The notes: a model not told the origin generated them from the letters alone. Positions 16,283-25,161 are shown, counted from the first letter of the stretch. The stretch: DNA of 64,000 nt from Amycolatopsis cihanbeyliensis (GCF_006715045.1 NZ_VFML01000001.1:744001-808000), one strand, 5' to 3'. Numbers and translations: made by a program.

Positions 16283-16402
16283 CCTTCCCTGGCGCACCCG
16301 TCGCCGATCTCACAAATGTGGGATCCGGTTGAACCACGCACGACCCGGCCTCGTATCCCCCGGTGTAGGTCCCGACGAGCGTCGTCCCCCGCGACGCTTG
16401 GT

Positions 16403-16434
16403 ATCCATTGTGGACAGAATTAATCCATAGTGGA
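16403..16434. promoter_or_regulatory. Tandem ATCCATwGTGGA motif upstream of the redox lipoprotein operon
   Basis: ATCCATTGTGGA (16403-16414) and ATCCATAGTGGA (16423-16434) repeat at a 20-bp interval. Each contains a short TCCA/TGGA dyad. They lie about 70-100 bp before the lipoprotein start in an otherwise featureless 222-bp gap, in an AT-richer patch. Best read as two operator sites on one face of the helix; the regulator is unknown. Confidence 0.45.
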
Positions 16435-16504
16435 TATTCCGCTCCCCGGAAAGGCCCAGTTGCAGACGATGGCGCACGCCCCTGGCCCCCGACAGGAGGA
16501 CGTC

Positions 16505-17689
16505 ATGACGCCCCGCAGGCGCTCGCTGATCCCGGCGGCCGTGGGTATCGCCCTGCTCGCGGCCACCACGGCCTGCGACGACAGCAACTCCTACGGAAGC
16601 TACTACTCCGCAGGTGTTCCCGACGGCGGCCAGATCCGGCTGGTCGCGCAACAAACCAACCCCGCGAACCGCCCCCCGGTGCACGCCGTCGAGGCGTTCG
16701 ACATCGGCCCGATGTTGGTGGACGACCAAGGATTCTCGCTCTACCGCTACGACCGGGACGATGCCGGCACTTCGACCTCGAACTGCACCGGTGCCTGCGC
16801 CGAGGTGTGGCAGCCGATGCCGGCCTCCCGGGAGCCGCTCGGCACCCTGCTCCAGGGGCGGCTGGGCTCGTTCACCAGGCCGGACGGGTCCGACCAGCTC
16901 ACCCTTGCCGGATGGCCGCTGTATCGCTACACCAAGGACGAGGTGCCCGGTGAGACCACGGGCCAGGGTGTCGACGACGCCTGGTTCCCGATCCGACCGA
17001 GCGGCGGGAAGATCGAGGAGGACGCTCAGCTCGAGTCCGTGGACACCTCGACCCCGCTGTCCGACACCGATGTCGAACTGCTGGTGAAGGTGCGGCAGGC
17101 GGGTCTGTGGGAGATGCCGTCCTCGAACTGGGCCAGGACACAGGGCGAGAACCGGCGGGTCCGCGAGATCGGGCTGATCCTCCTGGTCGACCACGGCAGG
17201 CTGGACGGCATGGTGCGGACGGTCGCCGGCCGGTTCGGTGCCGAGCTGCCGGACCAGCCGAACGTCAAGCAGCAGGACTGGCTGAACGAGATGCGCGACG
17301 CGGGAAGCGCCGCCGAGTTCGACCGGATCTACGCCAACCGGCTGCGGCTGGCCCACGGCAAGGTGCTCACCTATATCGCCAACGTGCGCGCGGGCAGCCG
17401 CAACGAGGCCGTCCGCGCCTTCGCCGACACCGGCAACAGCGCCGTGCTGCGGCACATCAATCTGCTGGAAAGCACCGGGCTGGTCGACTTCGAGGAACTT
17501 CCCTCGCCCGTACTGGACGCCTCGGCAACGGCCGCGGGCGCCGCGCTCAGCATGGAGGCCACCGACGTCTTCCTCGCCCTCCTGCTGGCGGCCCTGCTCT
17601 GCGGCGGGACCGTGCTCGCGCTCTGGTTGGTCCGCGGCAGCGGCACGCGGCCACGCAAACCACGCACCCCACCGATGACGTATCCCTGA
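16505..17689 (+). CDS. Lipoprotein with Yx(FWY)xxD redox-type repeats, DUF4142-like domain and C-terminal membrane anchor
   Basis: The 394-residue protein starts at ATG 16505 after GACAGGAGGA. A signal peptide ends at a weak lipobox (ATTAC-DDS). Residues about 45-165 carry two secreted-repeat units of the COG4315/Lipoprotein_15 type, with YRYDRD and YRYTKD matching Yx(FWY)xxD and a CTGAC disulfide loop before EVWQPM. Residues about 185-330 are helical and resemble DUF4142 (ligand-binding four-helix type). A hydrophobic segment (VFLALLLAALLCGGTVLALWLV) follows with a basic tail, so the protein may be tethered at both ends. A haem-type membrane protein follows 27 bp downstream. A role in surface electron transfer is inference. 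Confidence 0.75.
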   Translation: MTPRRRSLIPAAVGIALLAATTACDDSNSYGSYYSAGVPDGGQIRLVAQQTNPANRPPVHAVEAFDIGPMLVDDQGFSLYRYDRDDAGTSTSNCTGACAEVWQPMPASREPLGTLLQGRLGSFTRPDGSDQLTLAGWPLYRYTKDEVPGETTGQGVDDAWFPIRPSGGKIEEDAQLESVDTSTPLSDTDVELLVKVRQAGLWEMPSSNWARTQGENRRVREIGLILLVDHGRLDGMVRTVAGRFGAELPDQPNVKQQDWLNEMRDAGSAAEFDRIYANRLRLAHGKVLTYIANVRAGSRNEAVRAFADTGNSAVLRHINLLESTGLVDFEELPSPVLDASATAAGAALSMEATDVFLALLLAALLCGGTVLALWLVRGSGTRPRKPRTPPMTYP

Positions 17690-17716
17690 CCACAACTCGA
17701 TCAGGAGAGATGAGCT

Positions 17717-18322
17717 ATGCCGGACGGATGGGCTCAGACGCTCATCGAGCTCGCTCAACCGGCGGCGGACCAGGGCCTACGCTACGTCGCCGCCATCTCC
17801 GCACGCCTTTCCTACGCGTTCATGTGCCTGACCCTGTGCTGGGGAGTACTCACCGCGACGGGCTGGGTGCACCGCATCTGCGGGCGGAAGACCATGCGCA
17901 GCGGACACGTCGCGCTCGCCATGCTGGCCCTCGCCTTCGGCGCGATCCACGCCATCGGGTTCCTTTTCGTCACCGCGGGCACGTTCACCGTGCCACGACT
18001 GATCATCCCGCTCCTGCCGGGGACCCTTGCCCGGCACACCATGGGGATCCTCGGGCTCGAGCTGGCCGTGGCCATCGCGGTGACCGCGGGCCTGGTCCGG
18101 TTGATGTCGTACCGGCGCTGGCTGTGGCTGCACCGGCTCGCCTACCCCGCTTTCGCGCTGCTCGTGCTGCACTCGCTGTTCGGCGCGATCGCCAACGGGC
18201 GGCTGGCCCTGCTGTGGCTCGGCGGCATCACCCTGCTCGTGCCGACGGTCACCCTGGCCGTGTTGCGGTTCCTGCCGGTACGGACCCTGGAACGGATCGG
18301 CCTCGTCGAGGAGCAGGTCTAG
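17717..18322 (+). CDS. Ferric-reductase-like haem membrane protein, 201 aa
   Basis: Five or six membrane helices are evident. Paired histidines lie on two of them: SGHVALAMLALAFGAIHAIGF, and LHRLAYPAFALLVLHSLFG after an arginine-rich loop (YRRWLWLHR). The pattern H-X13-H on consecutive helices is that of the ferric reductase/NOX transmembrane domain, which binds b haems across the membrane. No FAD/NAD domain is attached. The start is ATG 17717 after TCAGGAGAG. It is the second gene of an apparent operon with the Yx(FWY)xxD lipoprotein, a pairing that suggests electrons moving from membrane to an outer partner. Its stop overlaps the convergent acyl-CoA synthetase stop. Confidence 0.75.
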   Translation: MPDGWAQTLIELAQPAADQGLRYVAAISARLSYAFMCLTLCWGVLTATGWVHRICGRKTMRSGHVALAMLALAFGAIHAIGFLFVTAGTFTVPRLIIPLLPGTLARHTMGILGLELAVAIAVTAGLVRLMSYRRWLWLHRLAYPAFALLVLHSLFGAIANGRLALLWLGGITLLVPTVTLAVLRFLPVRTLERIGLVEEQV

Positions 18323-19947
18323 GTGGCCGTGCCGGCCAGCAGCTCCCGGCGGAGGAGCTTCCCGGTGGCGTTCCGCGGCAGGCGGTCGATCAGCACGACC
18401 TCCCTGGGAACCTTGTACCTGGCGAGATTGGCCTTGACGTACTCCCTGACCTCATCGGGATCGACGCGGGCGCCCGGCGCCGCGACCAGGAAGGCCTTCA
18501 GCCGCTGGCCGAACTCCTCGTCCGGCACACCGAGTACCGCGGCCTCGAGGACGTCCTGGCGGTCGGCGAGCAGGTTCTCCACCTCGAGCGGGAAGACGTT
18601 CTCACCGCCGGAGACGATCATGTCGTCGTCCCTGCCGTCGATGAACAGCAGGCCGTCGGCGTCGAAATGGCCGACGTCTCCGGTGGAGAGCAGCCCGTCG
18701 ATGATCTCCTTCGAGCGGCCGTCGGTGTAGCCGGAGAAGCTCAGTCCACTGCCCACGAACACCCTGCCGACCGCCTCCGGCTCGGTGATCCGCTTCCCGT
18801 TGTCGTCGTGCAGCCGGACGCGGCAGGACACCGGCGGCCGCCCCGCGGTTCCCGGGGCCTTCCGCAGTTCCTCCGGCCTGGCCACCGTCGCGACCGCCAC
18901 CTCCGTGGAGCCGTACAGGTTGTAGAGCACGTCGCCGAACGCCTCCGCGGTCCGCCGGCACAGGTCGGGTGAGACCGCCGAACCGGCCGCGAACACGATC
19001 CGCAGGCGCGAGGTGTCGTGGCGAGCGAGCATATCCGGGCCCAGATCGATGATCCGCTGCAACATGGTCGGCACCACCACCAGCGTGCTACAGCGGTGCT
19101 CGGCGACAAGCCGCAGCGTGTTCTCCGGGTCGAACCGCCTGCTCAGCACCACTTTGCAGCCGAGAGCGAAGGCCAGGACGAACTGCGAAAGTCCGGTGCC
19201 GTGGAAGATCGGCGCCGCAAGGCAGGTGCTCTCCCCCGCCCGCAACGGGATGCGGTCGAGGAACTGGGCACTGGACAGCGCGGAGGTCCGCTCCCGGGGC
19301 GCGCCCTTCGGTGTCCCGGTCGTTCCGCTGGTCAGCAGCACGAATCCGCCCGGCCGCCGTGGTGCGGGCACCGCCGTATCCTCGGTGCTCGCGATCAGCT
19401 CGTCCAGTGTGGTCACCGTGGTTTCGGCCGGGGTCTCCTCGTCCACCCAGGCCAGATACCGCTCGACGCCGGGGTCCACGGCATCGAGCAGTTCGGTGAA
19501 CTCCTGGTCGTGGACCAGCGCCGATACCTGCTCACGGGCCACCACGTCGGCCAGTTGCGGCTTGGCGAAGCCGGTGTTCAGCAGGACCAGGCGGGCGCCG
19601 AGCTTGCCCGCGGCGAGCATCACGACCACCAGGCCCCGGTGGTCCCGGCACAACGCCGCGATCACCGTGCCCGCGGCGATCCCGCGTCCCTGCCATGCCC
19701 TCGTCAGCGCGTTCGACCGTTGCTCGAGTTGCTGGAAGGTCAACTCCCCGAGTTCGTCGGCCAGCGCGACGGCATCGCCGTTGCGGCGGGCGGCGTGCCG
19801 GACGGCACCGACGAACGGCCCGTACTTCCGAACGGCGACGAGCGAACGCAGCCCTTCGTCGAGGCGCGGAAACGGTGCCAGTCCCGCGCGGAACATCACC
19901 CACAGGCTGCGTGCCGTTTCCCGTGCTCCACGAAACAATCCGTCCAT
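18319..19947 (-). CDS. Acyl-CoA synthetase / AMP-dependent ligase
   Basis: The 542-residue protein has the ANL superfamily motifs in order: LTSGTTGTPKGA (P-loop), YGSTE (A5), the TGDVGHFDADGLLFIDGR hinge region, and PRNATGKLLRREL with the C-terminal catalytic lysine. This is the FadD type that activates a carboxylic acid to an acyl-adenylate and then to its CoA thioester. An N-terminal extension (RSLWVMFRAGLAPFPR) is common in long-chain FadD paralogues of actinobacteria. The start is ATG 19947; the upstream ATG-less extension was ignored. It is convergent with the ferric-reductase-like gene, with overlapping stops. Substrate chain length cannot be read from the sequence. Confidence 0.88.
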   Translation of the reverse strand: MDGLFRGARETARSLWVMFRAGLAPFPRLDEGLRSLVAVRKYGPFVGAVRHAARRNGDAVALADELGELTFQQLEQRSNALTRAWQGRGIAAGTVIAALCRDHRGLVVVMLAAGKLGARLVLLNTGFAKPQLADVVAREQVSALVHDQEFTELLDAVDPGVERYLAWVDEETPAETTVTTLDELIASTEDTAVPAPRRPGGFVLLTSGTTGTPKGAPRERTSALSSAQFLDRIPLRAGESTCLAAPIFHGTGLSQFVLAFALGCKVVLSRRFDPENTLRLVAEHRCSTLVVVPTMLQRIIDLGPDMLARHDTSRLRIVFAAGSAVSPDLCRRTAEAFGDVLYNLYGSTEVAVATVARPEELRKAPGTAGRPPVSCRVRLHDDNGKRITEPEAVGRVFVGSGLSFSGYTDGRSKEIIDGLLSTGDVGHFDADGLLFIDGRDDDMIVSGGENVFPLEVENLLADRQDVLEAAVLGVPDEEFGQRLKAFLVAAPGARVDPDEVREYVKANLARYKVPREVVLIDRLPRNATGKLLRRELLAGTAT

Positions 19948-20488
19948 ATGCCGACCGTAGCAGTCGGGTCGAATACACATGGACGTGTTCAGTGACACAA
20001 AAGAACGGCGACTTCCGGGCGTCACGGCATTTTTGTCATGGCCGCACGCGAAATTCGACGCATATATCGACCCCAGGTACGGAAAGCATCCTCGCGCACC
20101 CTGAGTACATCTTCGAGCACCATCCGTAGCGATCCGTCCTCGCCGCCCGCGAACAACCCAACCCCGAAAAATGGGCGAGTACCACCGGAAAAATTCAACG
20201 AATCACGACCGAACTGTGGCACGAGAAAGCATTCGACCGCCAGGACTCGACATTTCTTGTTCGGCAGCCGGGTTATTCGGGTCCGTAGCGTGCCGTCACC
20301 CAATGCCGTGAACTGCACCGACCTCCCGCACGGGCCTGGCGGCCCGCGGTCGCCGGGTCGTTCCGAACAACCCTCACGATGTCACATTGAAGTGTGTCAA
20401 CCGTTGTCAATACGTAACCGCCATCGGCGGTCACCGTGGCCTTACTGAGGGTACCCAGTGGAGGTATCCCCTCCGGAAGAGTGAGAGC
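19948..20488. other. Intergenic region of unusual composition, 541 bp
   Basis: This gap is clearly AT-richer than its flanks, with runs such as CCGAAAAATGGG and GGAAAAATTC. Two TGTCAA words 10 bp apart (20395-20410) and a short ACCGCC/GGCGGT hairpin lie close to the downstream gene. Head-to-head open frames exist, but their third-position GC is far below that of the neighbours. It could be a transferred fragment or a region with regulatory RNA; nothing is firmly assigned. Confidence 0.5.
20022..20318 (-). CDS. Doubtful small ORF, 98 aa
   Basis: This open frame encodes a plausible mixed sequence with aromatic-rich FGRDSLNF and PFFGVGLF segments and a basic end, RTWGRYMRRI. Third-position GC is only about 64% by my count, against about 90% in neighbouring genes. 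I see no convincing Shine-Dalgarno and no recognisable family. It may be a foreign gene remnant or chance. Confidence 0.25.
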   Translation of the reverse strand: MQFTALGDGTLRTRITRLPNKKCRVLAVECFLVPQFGRDSLNFSGGTRPFFGVGLFAGGEDGSLRMVLEDVLRVREDAFRTWGRYMRRISRAAMTKMP

Positions 20489-21016
20489 GTGGTGAGTTTC
20501 GTGGTTCCGGTACATCTGCACGGGGTGGTGACGATACCCGCGCGGCAGTCGCCGGTCATGCTGCTGCGCGAAACCGGCGGCGAGCGCCGCTGGCTCGCCG
20601 TGCCCATCGCCGAATCCGATGCCGAGGCCCTGCTGTCGGCCAAGGAACACGTCCGGCACTCCCGGCCCAGCACCGTCGAGCTCCTCGGCAGGGTGCTGGC
20701 CGAGTTCGGGCACCAGATAGTCCGGGTCCAGGTCACCGACCTGCACGAGGACACCTTCCAGGCCCGGCTCGTCCTGGACACCGGGGCGGAGATTCCCGCG
20801 CACCCCAGTGACGCGATCGCCATCGGCCTGCGTGCCGGAGCCCCGACCGAGGTCGCGGAGGCGGTACTCGATGTCGCCGCCGTGCAGCTGAGCATCATCG
20901 ACGACACCGCGCGCGGCCCGTCCGAGGACGAGGACGAGGAACACCAGATCGCCGAGTTCCGCGCCCTGCTCGAGAGCGCCGTCCCCGCCGACTTCGACGA
21001 CCTCCCCGAACGGTGA
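20489..21016 (+). CDS. Bifunctional nuclease (BFN/DUF151) domain protein
   Basis: The 175-residue protein matches the DUF151 fold: QSPVMLLRETGGERRWLAVPIAESDAEALL, RPSTVELLGRVLAEFGHQIVRVQVTDLHEDTFQARL, and AHPSDAIAIGLRAGAP. A long acidic tail follows (SEDEDEEHQIAEFRALLES). Plant members have DNase and RNase activity; in actinobacteria the domain is a small conserved protein of unproven function, usually near genes for translation or signalling. Tandem GTG codons open the frame; GTG 20489 is preceded by GGAAGAGTGAGAG, a weak Shine-Dalgarno. It stands alone before transketolase with a 92-bp gap. Confidence 0.8.
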   Translation: MVSFVVPVHLHGVVTIPARQSPVMLLRETGGERRWLAVPIAESDAEALLSAKEHVRHSRPSTVELLGRVLAEFGHQIVRVQVTDLHEDTFQARLVLDTGAEIPAHPSDAIAIGLRAGAPTEVAEAVLDVAAVQLSIIDDTARGPSEDEDEEHQIAEFRALLESAVPADFDDLPER

Positions 21017-21060
21017 ACCGGCGCGGGCCGGGTGCATGGAAATCGGGAGTACCGGGTACG

Positions 21061-21098
21061 CCTGGTCACGGCATACCGACGAATCCGCCGTGACCAGG
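21061..21098 (+). promoter_or_regulatory. 12-bp hairpin in the transketolase leader abutting its ribosome site
   Basis: CCTGGTCACGGC (21061-21072) pairs perfectly with GCCGTGACCAGG (21087-21098) around a 14-nt loop. The right arm runs into AGGAGGG (21095-21101), the Shine-Dalgarno of ATG 21109, so folding would partly mask it. It could equally be the terminator of the preceding gene, 45 bp upstream. Confidence 0.5.
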
Positions 21099-21108
21099 AG
21101 GGACGCTG

Positions 21109-22953
21109 ATGCCGGAAGCCGTGTCGAGCACCGATCGGATGGCCGAGCTCGGTCAGCAACTTCGGGTCGACGCCGTCCGGGCCTGCGCGGAGGCCGGTTC
21201 CGGCCACGCCACCTCGTCGATGTCCGCGGCCGACCTGATGGCCGTCCTGCTGGCCAAGCACCTTCGGTACGACTTCGACGCGCCCGAGGATCCCGGCAAC
21301 GACGAGCTGATCTTCTCCAAGGGCCACGCCTCGCCGCTGCTGTACGCGATGTTCACCGCGGCCGGCGCGATCTCCGAGGACGAGTTGCTGACCTTCCGCT
21401 CCGACGGCAGCCGGCTGGAGGGCCATCCGACCCCGCGGCTGCCCTGGGTCGAGGTGGCCACCGGCTCGCTGGGCCAGGGCCTACCCCTGGGCGTCGGCTT
21501 CGCCCTCGTCACCGCGCGGCTGGAGACCACCGGATCCCGGGTATGGGTGCTGTGCGGGGACAGCGAGCTCGCCGAGGGATCGGTGTGGGAGGCATTCGAG
21601 CACGCCGGAACCTCCGGTCTGGACAACCTGACAGCCATCGTGGACGTCAACCGGCTCGGTCAGCGCGGGCCGACCCGGCACGGCTGGGACGTCGACGCCT
21701 ACAGCAGGCGGATCAGGGCGTTCGGCTGGAACGTCATCGAGGTCGAAGGGCACGACCCGGACCAGATCGACCGGGCGTTCGCCACGGCGACGGGCACCAC
21801 CGGCATGCCGACCGCGATCGTGGCCCGTACCAGCAAGGGAAAGGGCGTCGCGGCGGTCGAGGACCAGGAAGGTGCGCACGGTAAGCCGTTGCCGGACACC
21901 GAGGAGGCCATCCGCGAACTCGGCGGACGGCGGTCGATGCGGGTGCGGGTCGCCCGGCCGGAATCGCTCCGGCGTGGCTCACCGCGCCGGAGCGAGCCGA
22001 AACTGCCCGGCTACGAGGTGGGCGCCGAGGCCGCCACCCGCACCGCCTTCGGGGAGGCATTGACCGCGCTCGGGCACGCGCGCTCGGACGTGGTCGTGCT
22101 GGACGGCGAGGTCAGCGACTCCACCCGGAGCGGGTACTTCGCCGAGGAGCATCCGGAACGCTTCGTGCAGTGCTACATCGCCGAGCAACAGCTGGTCGCC
22201 GCGGCGGTGGGGCTGCAGGCCCGCGGCTGGGTCCCCTACCTCGCCACCTTCGCCGCCTTCCTCACCCGGGCACACGACTTTCTCCGGATGGCGGCGGTGA
22301 GCGGTGCGAACCTGCGCGTGGTGGGCTCGCACGCGGGGGTCTCGATCGGCAAGGACGGTCCCTCGCAGATGGGACTGGAGGATCTGGCCATGTTCCGCGC
22401 GGTGGCGGGCAGCGCGGTGCTCCATCCCTGCGACGCCAACCAGGCGGCCCAGCTCACGGCTGGCATGGCCGACCTCGACGGCATCTCCTATCTGCGCGCG
22501 ACCCGCGGCAACACCCCGGTCATCTACGGGCCGGAGGAGACCTTCCCGGTGGGCGGCAGCCGGGTGCTGCGCTCCTCGCCGGAGGACCAGATCACCCTGG
22601 TCGCCGCCGGTGTGACCGTGCCCGAAGCCCTGCGGGCCGCCGACCGGCTGGCCGAGGCAGGCATTCCCGCGCGGGTGATCGACCTGTACTCGATCAAGCC
22701 GGTGGACACGGCCACCCTGCGCACCGCGGCCGAGGAGACCGGGCGGCTGCTGACGGTGGAGGACCACTGGCCGCAGGGTGGACTCGGCGCCGCCGTCCTG
22801 GAGGCGTTCGCCGGTGGGCCGCCCCCTCCTCGATACACCACGCTCGCCGTGCGGGCCATGCCCGCCTCGGCGACGCCCGAGGAGCAACTGCGGCACGCCG
22901 GTATCGACGCCGAGGCGATCGCGGACGCCGCCCGCGCGCTCGCCGCCTCCTGA
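21109..22953 (+). CDS. Transketolase, both domains in one chain (614 aa)
   Basis: The first half carries SGHATSSMSAADLM, FSKGHASPLLYA and GQGLPLGVGFA. The TPP motif starts GDSELAEGS and ends at IVDVN. The second half (from about residue 300) has TAFGEALTALG, the catalytic-glutamate segment CYIAEQQLVAAAVG and the C-terminal PVDTATLRTAAEETGRLLTVEDH. Length and the short linker resemble the fused form of the archaeal-type split transketolases more than the 700-residue TktA. It transfers two-carbon units between sugar phosphates with TPP and Mg. A transaldolase gene lies 1 kb downstream in the opposite direction, so both non-oxidative pentose-phosphate enzymes are neighbours. Confidence 0.9.
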   Translation: MPEAVSSTDRMAELGQQLRVDAVRACAEAGSGHATSSMSAADLMAVLLAKHLRYDFDAPEDPGNDELIFSKGHASPLLYAMFTAAGAISEDELLTFRSDGSRLEGHPTPRLPWVEVATGSLGQGLPLGVGFALVTARLETTGSRVWVLCGDSELAEGSVWEAFEHAGTSGLDNLTAIVDVNRLGQRGPTRHGWDVDAYSRRIRAFGWNVIEVEGHDPDQIDRAFATATGTTGMPTAIVARTSKGKGVAAVEDQEGAHGKPLPDTEEAIRELGGRRSMRVRVARPESLRRGSPRRSEPKLPGYEVGAEAATRTAFGEALTALGHARSDVVVLDGEVSDSTRSGYFAEEHPERFVQCYIAEQQLVAAAVGLQARGWVPYLATFAAFLTRAHDFLRMAAVSGANLRVVGSHAGVSIGKDGPSQMGLEDLAMFRAVAGSAVLHPCDANQAAQLTAGMADLDGISYLRATRGNTPVIYGPEETFPVGGSRVLRSSPEDQITLVAAGVTVPEALRAADRLAEAGIPARVIDLYSIKPVDTATLRTAAEETGRLLTVEDHWPQGGLGAAVLEAFAGGPPPPRYTTLAVRAMPASATPEEQLRHAGIDAEAIADAARALAAS

Positions 22954-23001
22954 CCGCACCGGTGCCGACTGCTGGGAGGTGCCGACGATACCGAGTCAAC
23001 C

Positions 23002-23963
23002 GTGGCCGCGACCACCCGGCTGGTCCGGCTCGGGGACGCTTAGGCGGACCGCACCGGGTGGGGCGAGGCCGTGTTCGGCGCGGTGTTCTGCGGCGCGGCC
23101 ACCTCGCTGTCGGGCATCGTGATGACCGCGGTCAGCGCGGAGGCCGGGCAGCCGGGGCTCGCCTACGGCAACGCCGTCGGCGGGATCGCCGTGCAGACGC
23201 TGGCCATCGTGATCGCCGATATCGCCTACCGACACAGCAACCTGGAGCACGCCGCGGCGTCCTGGGAGAACCTGCTGTTCGGCTGCCTGCTCATGGCACT
23301 GCTCAGCGTCGCCCCGCTGGCCACGTTCAGCCCCGCCTTCACGGTGGGCCGCCGCACCCGGCGTCGGTGCTCATGGTCGCGCTGTACCTCGGCGGGCTGA
23401 AGATCGCGCGCGTACAACGACCACCGATGTGGCGACCGGTCACCACCAGCGACACCCGCGCGGACCGGCGGGAGGACCACGACCGGCAGAGCAAGCGGCC
23501 GCTGTACCGGCTGTGGGCGGGGTTCCTCGCACTCGACCTGCTCGTGGTGATCGGCGGCGGGGCGACGGCGCGAGCCGCCGGAACCCTGCTCACCACCACC
23601 CAGCTCAACGCGGGCGTGATCGGTGGCATCTTCATGGCCGTGGTCAACGCCCTGCCGGAGACGCTCACCGCCATCGTGGCGGCCCGCCGGGGTGCGGTGA
23701 CCCTGGCGATCGCGGGCGTGATCGGCGGGCACTGCCTGGACGCGCTCAACCTGGCGGTCGGGGATCTCGCCTACGGTGGTGGTTCGCTGTTCCACGCCGC
23801 CGGCACCGGCCAGTTGTTCCTCACCACGACGGCGCTGCTGATGACCGCCGTCCTGCTCGGCGGGCTGCTGGTGCGGCAGCGTCACGGCTGGTGGCGGATG
23901 GGGTTCGACGGGGTGCTGCTCATGCTGATCTACGCCATCGCCGTGGTGACGCTCGCGTTCTGA
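23002..23963 (+). pseudogene. CaCA-type sodium/calcium exchanger, broken by a stop, a frameshift and a lost N-terminus
   Basis: The frame ATTRLVRLGDA, then TAG at 23041-23043, then ADRTGWGEAVFGAVFCGAATSLSGIV shows a CaCA alpha-repeat interrupted by an in-frame stop where a leucine codon would be expected. Near 23352 one base is missing: the frame shifts from SPAFTVG to PPHPASVLMVALYLGGLK. The second half then continues with VNALPETLTAIVAARRG, the second alpha-repeat, and several membrane helices to 23963. The usual first membrane helix before ATTRLVRLGDA is absent. Three separate lesions make this a genuine pseudogene more likely than a sequencing artefact. Confidence 0.82.
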
Positions 23964-23975
23964 GCGCCGTGCCAC

Positions 23976-25072
23976 CTACCGCACCAGGGCCTCCTGCTTC
24001 GCCGCGATGCCGTCGAGCAGTTCCCGGAACGAGTCCGCGAACTGGCGCACCCCGTCCTCCTCCAGCGCCGCGGTGACCGAGTCGTAGTCAACGCCGGCCT
24101 CGGCGAACCGGTCCAGGGTGCGCCGCGCCTCGGGCAGGCCGGTCTCCAGCGTGTCCGCGGCCCGCCCGTGGTCCCGGAAGTCGGCGATGGTCTGCCGCGG
24201 CATCGTGTTGACCGTGTCCGGACCGATCAGTTCCTCGACGTACAGCACGTCCCGCAACTGCGGGTCCTTGGTCGAGGTGGAAGCCCACAGGCACTGCTGG
24301 GGGTGTGCCCCGGCGGCGGCGAGTTCCTCCCATTCCGGCCCCTGGAAGACCTCGCGGTAGGTCTGGTACGCCAGTTTCGCGTTCGCGATCGCCAGGGTGC
24401 CCCGCAGGTCCTCGGGCCCGCCTGCCTCGGCCAGCCTGCGGTCGGCCTCCGCGTCGACCCGGGACACGAAGAACGAGGCCACCGAGCCCACCGAGGCCAG
24501 GTCGCCGCCGCTGTCTCGGAGCCGGCGCAGCCCGCGCAGGTAGGCCTCGGCCGCGGCACGGTGCCGGGACAGCGAGAACAGCAGGGTCACGTTCACCGGG
24601 ATCCCGCCGGCGATGGACTCCTCGATCGCCGGCAGTCCCTCCTCCGTACCGGGGATCTTGACGAACAGGTTCGGGCGGTCGATCAGCCGGTGCAGGTGGA
24701 CCGCCTCGTCGACGGAAGCCTGGGTGTCGTAGGCCAGCCGCGGGTCGGCCTCCAGGGACACCCAGCCCTCCTCATTGCCCCCTGCCCGGTCGAAGGCCGG
24801 GCGCAACAGGTCACATGCCTCGCGGATGTCCCGCTGGGCGAGGGCGAGGAAGGCGTCCTTCGGCTTGCTTCCCGCCTCGATCAACTCGCGCAGCTGGTCG
24901 TCGTAGGCCTCGGCGTCGGCGATGGCCTTCTTGAACGTCGTCGGGTTGGACGTGACCCGGTGACCCCGGCATCGACCAACTCGCCCAGCTCACCGGTACG
25001 CGGCATGGGGCGGGACAGGTAGTCCACCCACACGCTCTGTCCTCGTTCGGAGAGCTCTCGCAGGGAAGCCAT
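23976..25072 (-). pseudogene. tal: Transaldolase with a single-base frameshift
   Basis: Starting at ATG 25072 (after GAGGTG) the protein reads LRELSERGQSVWVDYLSR and VDAGVTG, then breaks. Adding one G to the G-run at about 24957 restores GVTSNPTTFKKAIADAEAYDDQLRELIEAG. The chain then stays intact to 23976, giving about 365 residues. The actinobacterial Tal family features are complete: PNLFVKIPGTEEGLPAI with the Schiff-base lysine, NVTLLFSLSRH, SVASFFVSRVD and QQCLWASTSTKDP. It would move the three-carbon unit in the non-oxidative pentose phosphate pathway, next to transketolase. Because the lesion is one base in a homopolymer and all else is conserved, a sequencing error is likely. Confidence 0.88.
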
Positions 25073-25161
25073 CATCACCTCACAGCGTGCTGCCTCCGTT
25101 CGCTCCACCTCAGCTACCCGCCCCGCGTACCGCCCAAACGGCGTTCCCGCCGGCACGTCGC

